Both the position numbers and the translations under genes were made by a program. 64,000 bases of DNA from Streptomyces umbrinus (GTDB taxonomy: Bacteria > Actinomycetota > Actinomycetes > Streptomycetales > Streptomycetaceae): assembly GCF_030817415.1 (NCBI RefSeq), contig NZ_JAUSZI010000002.1:1-64000 (forward strand), written 5' to 3'. Of the stretch, positions 24,821 to 34,357 are shown piece after piece. The first letter of the stretch is position 1. Each line of letters begins with the position of its first letter. The notes under the pieces are model-generated. The model ran no database searches. It was not told the DNA's origin and saw nothing but the letters and a program-made list of their open reading frames with translations.

Positions 24821-25454
24821 TGCCCTCATGAGGGCTGCCGAGTGAAGCCGCACCGTCCAGGTGAGCTGCGATGCGGGCGATGGTCTGCTCGTTGCCCTCG
24901 AAGAGGTGAGCCTGCATGCCTGCGGCACGGGCGGCGTCGATGTTGACGTCGTAGTCGTCGATGAAGAGACAGTCTGCCGCCCGTACTTCCAGGCGGGCAC
25001 ACGTTATTTCGAAGGCCCGCTTGTCGGGCTTGCAGACGCCGATTTCGTGGGAGTAGATGATCTGCTCGACCAGTTCGTCGAACTGGTACATCGCTGTCTC
25101 CAGCTCGCGGGCGCCCACGAAGCTGTTGCTGAGGATGCCCAGTCGGCAGCGGGACCGCAGCCCCCGGACATATTCGATCAACTCCGTGTTCGGCGTCCCG
25201 AGATACTCGGTCCACAGATCGGCCATGAAGGACTCGACCTCCATGGCATCAAGGCCGAGCCGGGCACCGACCTGCACCTGCGCCTCCGTCTCGCTGATCG
25301 TCCCGACGGCCCCGGCCTGCCAGACATCGTCCAGTCGCTGGTCCACGCTCCCGGGCGGCAGTCCGAGCCGATCGTCCCATTGATGCATCCACCCCGTTGA
25401 GGGTGTGATCTCCAGGACTCCGCCGATGTCGAGAATGACGCAGCGCGATTCCAT
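24747..25454 (-). CDS. HAD-superfamily hydrolase, C-terminus altered
   Basis: 235 residues from ATG 25454, which has AGGAG before it; the longer start at 25538 is not favoured. Motif I is LDIGGV (Asp9), motif II ILSNSF, the motif III Lys is in CKPDKRAFE, motif IV is FIDDYDVNIDAA. These are the four active-site blocks of a haloacid-dehalogenase-like phosphatase. The last 30 or so residues (GISQPGPVRRVPASEQ...) lie antisense to the IstB remnant, so the native C-terminus has been replaced. The core is complete and may be active. Confidence 0.8.
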   Translation of the reverse strand: MESRCVILDIGGVLEITPSTGWMHQWDDRLGLPPGSVDQRLDDVWQAGAVGTISETEAQVQVGARLGLDAMEVESFMADLWTEYLGTPNTELIEYVRGLRSRCRLGILSNSFVGARELETAMYQFDELVEQIIYSHEIGVCKPDKRAFEITCARLEVRAADCLFIDDYDVNIDAARAAGMQAHLFEGNEQTIARIAAHLDGAASLGSPHEGISQPGPVRRVPASEQDGRNRLRSQ

Positions 25455-25667
25455 ACAAGGTCTCCTCGTCCAGTCTCCGGCCGAGCCAAGAGCACGGAGA
25501 TCGCTGGTTTGGTTGCCCTGCACACTGTCGGCCTTCACCTTCGGGCAAGGTCAAGACCATCAGACTCGAGGCTCAACGAACGGGCCAAAACTCAACCCGC
25601 GGCTGTGATCCCCACTTCTTTGAACTTCGGACCCGTTCCGTCCCAAGCCTCTGATCTGTAGCTCTCT

Positions 25668-27266
25668 GAGCTTGATCTTTAAGTCCTCAACCGAACGTGC
25701 TCTCCGAAGGTGTCGGCCCGTTTTACGGTTTTGCCGACGTCGTGCCTGGTGGCGGGCTGTCTGTTCTTGGACCCGAGAGGACGGCCGGGGCCGGGGTCAG
25801 AAGGTCTCGGGGCCCGGGCCGGGCATGCCAAGTGCGGGCGGAGGTTCCGAAACCCTCGCCGAACTCGGGCCGGGGTGAGGCGGCCGGGCTCGGCGGGCCT
25901 CTCCCAGGGACGCCGGAGGTCCGCAGCGGCAGCGCGGAGGAGCCGGAGTTGGGTGTGGGCGGCGATGACGAGCCAGGTCCAGCGGTCTGCGGCCTCGGGA
26001 CTGCGGAGCTGGGGGCGGGTCCAGCCAAGCGTCGTTTTGATCATCCGGAAGGTGTGCTCAAGATCGAAGCGGCGCAAGAATGCCTGCCAGCGGATGTCGA
26101 TATCCGTGCAGGTCAGACCCGTCCTGGAGGACCACAGCCAGACCGGAACAGGGGTAGCGTCGCCAGGCAGGTGGTCGACTTCGAGCCGGATCAACGTGCC
26201 GTTGAGTACGGGGAGTTCGCCGTTGTGGTCGATCCACGCGGACAGGTGCCGCAACCGTGGATGGATGTGATCCCAGGCCATGGTCCGGGCCAGTCCGTAG
26301 CGTTCGGTGGCCTGCACTGTGGCAGCGTCCGGCTCGCCCCAGGTCTCCGACTTGGCCAGGCGGAACTCCGGACCGTGCTTGGGGATCCTCCCGCCTTGCG
26401 GCAACGCGGTCGTCCGTGTCGCGGGACGACGCATCACGCGGTCCGAGCGCAGTCGTCCCAGTACTTCCACAGGCAAGTCATCAAGGAGGTAAGCCAGGCG
26501 CGGGGCGTCGTAGCCGGCATCACAGACGATCAGGATGTCCGCATCGCCTTCCCGCCACCGCTCCTGGGCGATCAAGTGCTCCACGACCCTGCGTAGTTGG
26601 ACGGCGGTGACCTTGGCCACGTCGTCGGTGGGGGCCGAGCCGGACGGCATCCAGGAGCTGGCACCACGAGGTCCGGCCGCTCTCCAGTGCGGCGACGAAG
26701 GAGTACGGCCACCCCGGAACGAGCTGGTCCGAGGCGCGGCCGCTGCGGCCGTAGACGTGGCAGAACAGACGCTCCGGGCTGCAAGGTGCGTCCGGGCGCA
26801 GCCAGTTGGTCACATCCACCGCCAGCACGAGACGTCCGTGCGCGGCGGTGGGCTGCGGCAGCGCGGCCAGCAGTCGGCCGAGCCGGACAGTGTCGATCCG
26901 GCCGCGGTTCAGCGCGTCGTACATGGCGCCGTGCCCGCGCCGGTGCTCGGCGGTCAGGGTCAGGTCGACTGGTGTGGTCACCGGTCCCTCAACGCACAGC
27001 AGCGCGTCGGTGAGCTCGAAGAGCGCGTCGCCCCGCGCAGTCAGGCATGCATGGAAGATGTCCCGGAAGTGTGACGCCCAGGCGAATGCGTCCCGCCGGT
27101 CCTCAAGCTGCAGCACACTCATGTCCACGGCCTTCGCGCTGGTCTCGTGTGTTTCTTGATCCGGAACACAGGATCAGGCGAAGGCCGCCCTGACATGCGG
27201 GAATTACCCGGCCGAGCGAACGCGTACGAGAAACGTTCGACAGTAGCAGCTTAAAGATCAAGCTTA
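25668..27266. mobile_element. IS701-like insertion sequence
   Basis: Ends share CTTGATCTTTAAG (left 25671-25683; right 27250-27264, reverse complement) and sit in CTGAG/CTTAG contexts. The transposase fills the inside on the minus strand. Exact borders and target duplication are not certain. Confidence 0.75.
25679..27128 (-). pseudogene. IS701-like transposase, frameshifted
   Basis: The N-terminal part (to about residue 165, ESGRTSWCQLLDAVRLGP) and the C-terminal part (TDDVAKVTAVQLRRVVEHLI onward) lie in different frames. They join perfectly if one C of a five-C run (minus strand, near 26637) is removed. DDE residues are in LVLAVDVTNWL, DILIVCDAGYD and RFDLEHTFRMIKTTLGW, so the core would be intact otherwise. 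Either a mutation or a sequence error. Confidence 0.75.
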
Positions 27267-27326
27267 GCACGCCTCGCGCGTGATCTCGCCGATCGTCCGG
27301 TGGGTTGCGTCGGAGTGGTGCCAGAG

Positions 27327-27478
27327 TCAGCCAACAGGCTCGGGAACCAAGTCGAAGAAGCGGGCGCGAGCGAGTTCCACCCCCACCTCGACGGACCCAG
27401 TCCGGCCGTGGCGGTTGTGCGGGACGAGGAGCTCGGCGCACTGCACGGCTGGCTCGGGCAGCCCGTACCGCGGGAACA
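27327..27478 (-). pseudogene. C-terminal fragment of replicative DnaB-type helicase
   Basis: Reads PAVQCAELLVPHNRHGRTGS...RARFFDLVPEPVG and stops. The element KNRHGRTG-like followed by ARF is the end of DnaB helicases. The rest of the gene is replaced by the IS3 element that begins at 27479. It may be the remnant of the replicon's own helicase. Confidence 0.6.
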
Positions 27479-27567
27479 GTGAGGTTCCCCCTGCCGGTCG
27501 GACAGCTTGATACTGGGACGGATGGTCCCGGAGGAAGCAGTCACAGGTAGTGAGCCAGAAGAGCAAC

Positions 27568-27855
27568 ATGAGTAAGCGGTACACGGCCGAGTTCAAGCGG
27601 GACGCGGTCGCCTTGGCGTTGTCCTCGGAGAAGACGGTCACCGAGGTGGCGAGGGATCTGGGCGTGAGTCCGGAAGGGCTGCGCGGGTGGGTGAAGCAGG
27701 CGAAGATCGACCGCGGTGAGGGGCCCGCCGGGGCTTTGACCACTGCGGAGCGTGAGGAGCTGGTCCGGCTGCGGCGGAAGGTCCGCGAGCAGGAGGCCAC
27801 GATCGAGGTTCTGGGAAAAGCGACCGCCTTCTTCGCTCAGGACAAGATGAGGTAG
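27568..27855 (+). CDS. IS3 family transposase OrfA
   Basis: 95 residues from ATG 27568: MSKRYTAEFKRDAVALALSS, a helix-turn-helix (TVTEVARDLGVSPEGLRGWV), then a coiled-coil region (ELVRLRRKVREQEATIEVLG) typical of InsE-type proteins. The end (KATAFFAQDKMR) overlaps the region where the frame slips into orfB. Confidence 0.9.
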   Translation: MSKRYTAEFKRDAVALALSSEKTVTEVARDLGVSPEGLRGWVKQAKIDRGEGPAGALTTAEREELVRLRRKVREQEATIEVLGKATAFFAQDKMR

Positions 27856-27857
27856 GC

Positions 27858-28769
27858 ACCGCGGCACGGTGTCACCTCATCGATGCGGAGAAGGCATCGG
27901 AGGGGAATCTCGCAGGTCACAGCGTTGCGTTTCTGTGCCGTGTGCTGGGGGTGTCCCGTTCCACCTACTACGCGCACAGGGCGGCAGGGCCGGCCCGGGC
28001 GGTGCGGGAGCGGGCCGAGGAGGTGCTGGTGGGCGAGATCCGGGTGCTGCATGCCGGATCTCGCGGTGCCTACGGGGCCCCGCGTGTCCACGCCGCCCTG
28101 CGGCGGGCCGGGCGGGCGGTGAACTCCAAGAAGGTCGAGCGGCTGATGCGCAAACACCGGATCGCCGGGATCACCCGCCGCCGGCGTCGGGGCCTGACCC
28201 GGCAGGCGAAGCGGGCGGTGTTCGCGCTCGACCTGAAAGGCCGGGACTTCACCGCACCCCGGCCCGGGATGCGCTTGGTCGGAGACATGACCGAACTTGT
28301 CACGCTGGAAGGCAAGTTGTATCTGGCGACCTGCATCGATCTCGCGACGCGGGAGGTGGTCGGCTGGGCGATGGCCGACCACCACCGCGCCGAGCTGCCG
28401 GTCGCTGCCCTGCGGATGGCGGCCGGGCGTGGCGGCCTGGAGTACCGCTGCATCATGCACACGGATCGCGGCAGTGAATACACGAGTGACGAATTCCGCA
28501 CCGAAATAGGCAAGTTGCGCATGAGGCAGTCGATGGGACGCGTCGGCTCTTGTTACGATAACGCCGCCGCGGAAAGCTGGTTCGCCATCCTGAAAGCGGA
28601 GATCGGGACGACCGTGTGGGAGACCCGCGAGGCGGCCCGGGCCGACGTTTTCCGCTACATCGAGGTCGAGTACAACCGCAGCCGACTCCGTCGGCACCCC
28701 GACTACGGGTACGTCACCCCGCTCGAAACGAGATCCCTGCTCAGGCAGAACCTCGCCCCGGCAGCGTAA
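27858..28769 (+). CDS. IS3 family transposase OrfB (rve integrase core)
   Basis: About 300 residues read by -1 frameshift from the end of orfA. An N-terminal HTH_21-like region (GAYGAPRVHAALRRAG, RLMRKHRIAGIT) and the integrase core with the DDE residues in LVGDMTELVT, IMHTDRGSEYT and NAAAESWFAILKAEI. Complete, probably functional. The first in-frame start codon is 27942, but translation more likely enters by frameshifting. Confidence 0.9.
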   Translation, partial: TAARCHLIDAEKASEGNLAGHSVAFLCRVLGVSRSTYYAHRAAGPARAVRERAEEVLVGEIRVLHAGSRGAYGAPRVHAALRRAGRAVNSKKVERLMRKHRIAGITRRRRRGLTRQAKRAVFALDLKGRDFTAPRPGMRLVGDMTELVTLEGKLYLATCIDLATREVVGWAMADHHRAELPVAALRMAAGRGGLEYRCIMHTDRGSEYTSDEFRTEIGKLRMRQSMGRVGSCYDNAAAESWFAILKAEIGTTVWETREAARADVFRYIEVEYNRSRLRRHPDYGYVTPLETRSLLRQNLAPAA

Positions 28770-28803
28770 ACACCCGCTGTCCAGTTCGCGGGGGGAACTT
28801 CAC

Positions 28804-29082
28804 AGGTCCGCGGGGTACAGCTTGGGATCGGGTGAGCGGTCGTAGCGGCCGGTTCGGTGCTGCGGGTCGTAGTAGGCGGGTCGGTGCAGCAGGATGAGAA
28901 GCTGTTTCAGAACCGGTGATCAGTGACGTTCTGTAACGGATGGCTTGTGGGGTGGCGGACCTCGGAGCGTCACGACGCGGCAACCGCCGTGGAGCGATAG
29001 ACGGGAAGTTTGTTAGTGCCTGTTTGTGATTTCTGAGCTCGGAGCGTCAGGACGTGGAGGCCACTCAGGGGCGGGCGGTTCT
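28804..29082. other. Short gene-free stretch between IS elements
   Basis: No gene supported. It separates the IS3 right end from a decayed transposase and contains a few T-rich positions near 29010-29030. Confidence 0.35.
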
Positions 29083-29505
29083 GGGGCGCGTGAGCTGATC
29101 GTGGCGGAGTACCGGGTCACTGGGCTGTCGCCGGATGTGATTGCTGAACTCATCGCCGAGATGGGGCAGTTGTGGCACGAGCAGCATCAGGCTCGCCTCG
29201 CATCTCGGCCGCGACGGCGGGCTGTAGGAGCCGGAGCGAAGCACAATTCGTCTTCGTCGACTGTCTCCTGGCCACACTGGTGAATCTGCGTCATGGCACC
29301 ACTCATGACGTGCTGGCCTGCTGGTTCGGTGTGGACCGCTCCACCATCACGCGCGCCATCGGCGAGGTGCGGCCGCTGCTGGCGCAATGGGGCTGCACCG
29401 TCGCGCCGGGCATCCGGCTGCGCACTCTCGCCGAGGTCATCGAGCACTTGGGAGTGCAGGCCCTCGACGTACTCGATGGCCGCTCGTACACGGCGGGCCT
29501 GGAAA
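29083..29505 (+). pseudogene. Decayed IS5-like transposase N-terminal fragment
   Basis: The first frame (AEYRVTGLSPDVIAELIAEM) and a second frame (FVFVDCLLATLVNLRHGTTHDVLACWFGVDRSTITRAI) together match the N-terminal helix-turn-helix part of DDE_Tnp_4-type transposases, with a frameshift near 29235. The catalytic domain is missing after about 29505. Confidence 0.7.
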
Positions 29506-29585
29506 GTGCCTCATCCATGAGCTCCCGGCCATGTTCCGCCATCTGGCGGCGCCACCCGTCGTGGGCTTGCGTCGATCGGCTGCGG

Positions 29586-30200
29586 TCAGGCTTCTGGGCT
29601 CCTTGCCGCCGGCTGGTCGCTGTTGCCGTGTGCCAGTGACGCGAGAATTTCCTTGCGGCAGACATCGAGGATTTCGTCCGCCAGCGGAGAACCGTCCGGG
29701 CATGCCCGCGACAACACGATCGCGCCGACCGAATGGGCGAGCATGTCGATCATCGTGGTGCGGGCCGCGCGCCCGTCCGCATCCCCGAGCGTGTCCCCTT
29801 GGGAGGCGACCTGGAGAGCCGCCAGCAGGTTCTCAATCCCTGCCCCGAACTCCTTCTGGATGTCCCCCGGTTGACGTGCGGCGTCGCCGCTGAGGGCGGC
29901 GATGGTGCAGCCGTCACCGCGGCCGTCACGATGCTCCCGCGTGACGTAGCGCTCGACGAACTCGGTGGCGTCCCGGCCCTCTGCCTGTGCCGCGGTCTGT
30001 GAGAGCCCGTTCGCGGACACCTCGGCCATCAGGTCGGCCTTGGAGCCGAAGTGCTTGTAGAACCCGCCATGGGTGAACCCGGCGGCTGCCATCAGGTCCG
30101 CCACGCCGACACCATCATAGCCGCGCTCGCGGAACAGCCTGCCGGCCGTCGCGACGATGTGCGCCCGGTTCTGCTTCGCCTGTGCCTTGGTGACCCGCAT
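29586..30200 (-). CDS. TetR family regulator
   Basis: 204 residues. The N-terminal HTH is standard: IVATAGRLFRERGYDGVGVA DLMAAAGFTHGGFYKHFGSK. The second half is a ligand domain of the TetR_C type. It is divergent from the alpha/beta hydrolase, 133 bases apart, with a palindrome in the predicted hydrolase promoter, so it probably represses that gene and responds to its substrate. ATG 30200. Confidence 0.88.
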   Translation of the reverse strand: MRVTKAQAKQNRAHIVATAGRLFRERGYDGVGVADLMAAAGFTHGGFYKHFGSKADLMAEVSANGLSQTAAQAEGRDATEFVERYVTREHRDGRGDGCTIAALSGDAARQPGDIQKEFGAGIENLLAALQVASQGDTLGDADGRAARTTMIDMLAHSVGAIVLSRACPDGSPLADEILDVCRKEILASLAHGNSDQPAARSPEA

Positions 30201-30273
30201 GTCCAGCCCACACCCTTCTTCGGTCGACGCGCGGCAGTCCAGCGTACATAGATGTGGATCGACATCAAAGCGG

Positions 30274-30302
30274 TTGACTTTTTAGATTACGATCGTCATT
30301 GT
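30274..30302 (+). promoter_or_regulatory. Promoter with embedded palindrome before the hydrolase gene
   Basis: TTGACT (30274-30279) and CATTGT (30297-30302) are separated by 17 bases and resemble -35 and -10 boxes. The spacer ends with the palindrome ACGATCGT (30289-30296), a likely TetR operator because of the divergent layout. Only the spacing and symmetry support this. Confidence 0.5.
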
Positions 30303-30333
30303 ATTGCTCACCCGCCACAGAAAGGGCCAGGAC

Positions 30334-31173
30334 GTGAGCGACACGCATGTGACCGCACCGACTCAGTACATCGAGGTCGACGGCGACCGATTCGCCTACC
30401 GACGCTGGGGCAAGCCCTCCGGCGTCCCGATCTTCTTTGTCCAGCACTTCCGCGGGGGGATGGACCACTGGGACCCCCTGCTCACCGACGGCCTGGCCGA
30501 AGGCCGTGAGGTCATCCTGTTCAACGGGCGCGGCATCGCCTCGTCATCCGGCACGCCGCGCAACCGGATCGAGGACATGGCCGACGACATCGCCGCGGTC
30601 ATCCAGGCGCTGGGACTGGAGCGGGTCGATCTGCTCGGCTTCTCGATCGGCGGTTACCAGGTGGAGGAGGTCACGCTGCGCCACCCCCAGCTGGTGCGCA
30701 AGCTCCTCCTGCTCGGCACCGGCCTCCGAGGAGGGGACCCGACGAGTGACCCCAAGGTGCCTGACCACGCACTGAACCCGGTCCACACCCTGGAGGACTT
30801 CCTCTTCCTGTTCTTCGGCCGCTCGGAAGCCGCGATCGAAGCGGGCCGGGCCTTCTGGGAGCGACGTCACCAGCGGGCCGACCAGGACACGCCGGCCTCG
30901 CCCGCAGTCGCACAGGCGCAGTTCGAAGCGGTTGTCGCCTATGCGGAACCGCTGCCGGGCAAGAATCCCTACGCCCCCCTGAACGCGATCACCCAGCCGA
31001 CGCTCGTCCTCAACGGCGAGAACGACGTGATGATCGCCTCGATCAACTCCTGGCACCTCGCCCAGAACATCCCCAACGCTCAACTGCTGATCTACCCCGA
31101 TGCCGGGCATGGAGCGCAGTTCCAGTACCCCGAGCGGTTCCTGAAGCACGCCATTCAGTTCCTCGACGAGTAA
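30334..31173 (+). CDS. Alpha/beta hydrolase
   Basis: 279 residues from GTG 30334 (a TTG at 30304 is possible). The fold markers are in order: IFFVQHFRGGMDHWDPLL (oxyanion region), nucleophile elbow LLGFSIGGYQ (GFSIG), acid ENDVMIA, and histidine GHGAQFQYPE. It is most like esterases or haloperoxidase-type hydrolases. A divergent TetR gene suggests inducible expression. Downstream is a transposase remnant. Confidence 0.87.
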   Translation: MSDTHVTAPTQYIEVDGDRFAYRRWGKPSGVPIFFVQHFRGGMDHWDPLLTDGLAEGREVILFNGRGIASSSGTPRNRIEDMADDIAAVIQALGLERVDLLGFSIGGYQVEEVTLRHPQLVRKLLLLGTGLRGGDPTSDPKVPDHALNPVHTLEDFLFLFFGRSEAAIEAGRAFWERRHQRADQDTPASPAVAQAQFEAVVAYAEPLPGKNPYAPLNAITQPTLVLNGENDVMIASINSWHLAQNIPNAQLLIYPDAGHGAQFQYPERFLKHAIQFLDE

Positions 31174-31280
31174 CACCTGCGGGGCTTCGGTGCAGTCGCT
31201 GACGCCTGGTCGGTGATGATCGGCCAGCTCATCGGAACCCCCCAAGGCCTCGTTGCCGGCGCGGCCCCCGGTGACCGCGG

Positions 31281-31850
31281 TCAGCGCAAGGTGGTGGGGG
31301 CCAGTCGGATCGTCTGTGGCTGCTGCATCCGGAGGCGTATGGGCTTGGGCTTGCGGACCGCTTTCACCGGTTCGACGGGGTGTGGCGTGGTGCGCGGTGG
31401 CCGGGGAGGGCGGGTGAGGCGGCGGACCATGAGGGTGATGAAGGTCCAGGTGATGTGGGCCTCGCTGTGGGAGACGAGTCGCTCGTAGTCGCGGACGTTT
31501 CTCCTGGCTCTCATGATCCACGAGATGGCGCGCTCGACTCGCCACCGCTTGGCGAGGACGGCGAAGCCGTCCTGGTCTTTTCGGCGGGGCACCGTCTTGA
31601 GGGTGATGCCGAGGAAGGTGTGGGACCAGTCGACGAGGGTTCCGCCGTAGGCGGAGTCCGCCCAGGCGACGGCGAGTTCGGGATGGGTCAGACGCAGGCG
31701 GAACAGCTGGTCGCGGGCGGGGATACTGTCGTGCGGCGAGGCCTTGGTGACCATCACTGCCAGGGCCATGCCGCGCATGTCGACGGCCAGGTGCCGCTTC
31801 CTGCCATTGATCAACTTCCCGCCGTCGAAACCGCGGGTGTCCGGCGCTGA
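31281..31850 (-). pseudogene. IS5 family transposase, C-terminal fragment
   Basis: The frame APDTRGFDGGKLINGRKRHL...VAWADSAYGGTLVDW...RRKDQDGFAVLAKRWRVERA keeps the second Asp and final Glu of an IS5 transposase, but there is no N-terminal half; family similarity ends near 31848. A run of extra residues follows the usual end (RPPRTTPHPVEPV...). Confidence 0.75.
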
Positions 31851-32225
31851 CCGAACTCCAAGTGCTCACCGACGACCCGCGCATCCTGGAACTCGTGGCC
31901 TGAGCCGTCGACGTCGGCTTCAGCCCACAAGGCCCCCGACCGGGCCGACCGAGACCGGCACGCAGGCGTTACCCGGGCCGCACTCAACGCCTTCGTCGCC
32001 GCCGGCCCGCTCGTACGAGCCTGTCCCTTCGGGTAGGAGCCCCGCGCCCGGCACCCCCGAAGCCACCCGCACGGAGGGCCAGTGTCGGCGTCGCTGCGGA
32101 CCACGGCGTGGCAGGAGGCCACTTGCTACGGGGCTCGGGATCGGTGGTGAGGCGATTGATCAGCACGTCATCGACCGAAGTCGGGTAGAGCATCGCATCC
32201 TGATACCAGGTCTACGGTCCTGGCA
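31851..32225. other. Gene-free stretch between transposase fragment and AraC gene
   Basis: About 375 bases. A short plus-strand frame (LTDDPRILELVA) breaks at once; nothing else is recognisable. It probably consists of shuffled remnants. Confidence 0.35.
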
Positions 32226-33254
32226 TCAGGACCGCACACGAACGCCGGGAGGAGGAGCGGGGACGACGGGCAGTTCGGTGCCCGGAGGCCGCAGGGGCGG
32301 GACGGTCGGCCGCTCGGGAACGACCGTACCGGTGCGCCGGAACCGGCTCGGGCTGACGCCTCGGATCCGTTTGAACGCTGCGCTGAACGCGAACGCGTCG
32401 GAGTAGCCCACGGTGCGGCCGATCTCCGCGACGGTCGCCGCCTCACGTTCGGCCAGCAGGTCCGCCGCGAGCGTCATGCGCCAGCGGGTGAGGTAGGTCA
32501 GCGGCGGTTCGCCGACCAGGTCGGCGAACCGCTTCGCCAACGTGGAACGTGACACTCCGGCCCGGTCGGCCAGCGAGGCCACCGTCCACGGGGCCGCTGG
32601 TTCGGCGTGCAGCAGGCGCAGCGCGTCGCCGACCACCGGGTCCCGCTGGGCGGCGTACCAGGCGGGCGGCTCGCCGCCGGGCCGGTCGAAGTACTCGCGC
32701 AGCGCGCACACCAGCATCCAGTCCAGCAGCCGGTCGAGGACCACCTGCTGGCCCGGGGTGTCGGTGGCGACCTCGGCGGCGAGGTGGTCGAGTACGGCGT
32801 CGGTCCCGCCGCCGGATACGACGTGCAGCACGACGGGCAGCCCGTCCAGCAGCCTGCGGCTGATCTCCCCGCGTACCGGGTAGGCGCCGACGATCAGCGT
32901 CGTCGCGCCGTCGCCGGCGTCGCCGTCGCAGTCGTTCCAGCCGAGCCGGTGCCGGGTCCCGCCCTGCTCGGGCGTCGCGCAGTGCTCGCCGCACGCGATC
33001 GGTTCGGCCCGGGTGCCGACCTCGTCGACGAAGGTGAACGGTGCGGGGCCCCGCACGATGACCGTCTCGCCGGCGCGGAGCTGTTCGGGCGGGCGGTGCT
33101 CCGGCACGATCCAGCCCGCCCCGCCGAGGACGGTGCACAACGTCAGCGGCGCGCCGTCCACGAAGTGCAACGCCCAGGGCGGGGACAGGATCGAGTTGCC
33201 GAACAACGAGCCCTGGGCCCGCATCCCGCGGAAGAGGTCACCGAACGCGTCCAC
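32226..33254 (-). CDS. AraC family regulator with cupin-type sensor domain
   Basis: 342 residues. The N-terminal half (SILSPPWALHFVDGAPLTLC...RAGETVIVRGPAPFTF) is a cupin_6-like AraC_binding domain. The C-terminal half has the two HTH motifs of AraC: WTVASLADRAGVSRSTLAKR and ATVAEIGRTVGYSDAFAFSA ending FKRIRGVSPSRFR. It is divergent from the NmrA-type gene (82 bases), its likely target. Confidence 0.88.
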   Translation of the reverse strand: MDAFGDLFRGMRAQGSLFGNSILSPPWALHFVDGAPLTLCTVLGGAGWIVPEHRPPEQLRAGETVIVRGPAPFTFVDEVGTRAEPIACGEHCATPEQGGTRHRLGWNDCDGDAGDGATTLIVGAYPVRGEISRRLLDGLPVVLHVVSGGGTDAVLDHLAAEVATDTPGQQVVLDRLLDWMLVCALREYFDRPGGEPPAWYAAQRDPVVGDALRLLHAEPAAPWTVASLADRAGVSRSTLAKRFADLVGEPPLTYLTRWRMTLAADLLAEREAATVAEIGRTVGYSDAFAFSAAFKRIRGVSPSRFRRTGTVVPERPTVPPLRPPGTELPVVPAPPPGVRVRS

Positions 33255-33336
33255 CCCACCGAGGTTAGACGATCACACATGCAATCCGGCTCTTCACCTA
33301 TGTATTCGTCCGAGCAGACGCCGTTGAATCGCTGCC

Positions 33337-34173
33337 ATGAGCAACGACACCACCCTCGTCCTCGGCGCCACCGGCAAGACCGGCCGACGGGTCGCCGCCC
33401 GGTTGCGGCTGCGCGGCACGCAGGTGCGCGCCGCCTCCCGATCCAGCCGGACCCGCTTCGACTGGTCCGACCCCGACGGCTGGGATTCAGCCCTGCAGGG
33501 CATCACCTCCGCCTACGTGGTACCCCCGCCCGTGCCCGGACCGGTACACGAGTTCGTGGCGCGGGCCGAGGCCGCCGGCGTGCAGCGCCTTGTCCTGCTC
33601 TCCGGGCACGGCGCCGACGCCTGGGGCGACTCCACGTTCGGCCTGGACATGCGCTCGGCCGAAGACGCCGTGCGCGGCTCGGCACTGGAGTGGACCGTCC
33701 TGCGGCCGTCGAACTTCAACCAGAACTTCGACGAGGACCTCTTCCACGCCCCGCTGGTCGCCGGCGAACTGGCGCTCCCGGCCGGTGCTGTCCCCGAGCC
33801 GTTCATCGACCTGGAGGACGTCGCCGACGCCGCGGCCGCGGTGCTGGCCGAGCCCGGCCGGCACGCCGGGCGGATCTACGAGCTGACCGGGCCGCGCGCG
33901 CTGACCTTCGAGGAGGCCGTCGAGCTGATCTCCCGGGCGTCCGGACTGCCCATGACCTACAAGCGGCTTTCCCCCGCCGAGTACACCGCGGCGCTGGTCG
34001 CGGAGGGGTGGGGCGAGGACGACGCGCACCACGTCGCCGAGATGTTCGTGTTGATGGAGCGCGGGGTGATTGCCGAAACGACGGACGGTATCGCCACCGT
34101 GTTGGGGCGAGCGCCCCGAAACTTCGAGGACTACGTGGTGCGGGCCGCGGCAGCGGGAGCCTGGCGGCCATGA
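33337..34173 (+). CDS. NAD(P)-binding NmrA-type protein
   Basis: 278 residues. Dinucleotide-binding loop TLVLGATGKTGRRVA at the N-terminus, then a Rossmann fold with VQRLVLLSGHGADAW and ALEWTVLRPSNFNQNF, the NmrA/atypical SDR pattern. These proteins either reduce quinones (as QOR2 does) or sense redox state. The pairing with a divergent AraC regulator recurs in actinomycetes, inferred here. The gene is complete. Confidence 0.85.
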   Translation: MSNDTTLVLGATGKTGRRVAARLRLRGTQVRAASRSSRTRFDWSDPDGWDSALQGITSAYVVPPPVPGPVHEFVARAEAAGVQRLVLLSGHGADAWGDSTFGLDMRSAEDAVRGSALEWTVLRPSNFNQNFDEDLFHAPLVAGELALPAGAVPEPFIDLEDVADAAAAVLAEPGRHAGRIYELTGPRALTFEEAVELISRASGLPMTYKRLSPAEYTAALVAEGWGEDDAHHVAEMFVLMERGVIAETTDGIATVLGRAPRNFEDYVVRAAAAGAWRP

Positions 34174-34357
34174 CCTCTCGGGCGGCCGTCCAGCGGCTGC
34201 GCCGGACTCCGGCGGTGGGGGTGTTGCGCGCCGGGGTGGTCTCCCAACGGTTGCCGCCGCGCATCCGGTCCGCGCTGTCAGCCCGCCGTGATCGCGGTGA
34301 GCGAACGGAGCGAAACCTTCATCCACCGTCACGCCAGCATCTTCTGAAAGGACCGCA
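34174..34357. other. Intergenic, no gene
   Basis: A short GC-rich gap before the next co-directional gene; a ribosome site GAAAGGACC is present before ATG 34358. Confidence 0.4.

Larger units (their letters stand above)
27479..28803. mobile_element. IS3 family insertion sequence
   Basis: The 27-bp ends, GTGAGGTTCCCCCTGCCGG... (27479-27505) and its imperfect complement (28777-28803), match at most positions. Length is 1325 bp. It carries orfA and orfB in the usual overlapping arrangement. It interrupts or abuts the DnaB fragment on its left; no clear target duplication is visible. Confidence 0.88.

Noticed and set aside
26535..27074. Long plus-strand frame across the IS701-like transposase
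   Set aside because: It is antisense to a transposase with clear DDE motifs; amino-acid composition is that of a complement frame.
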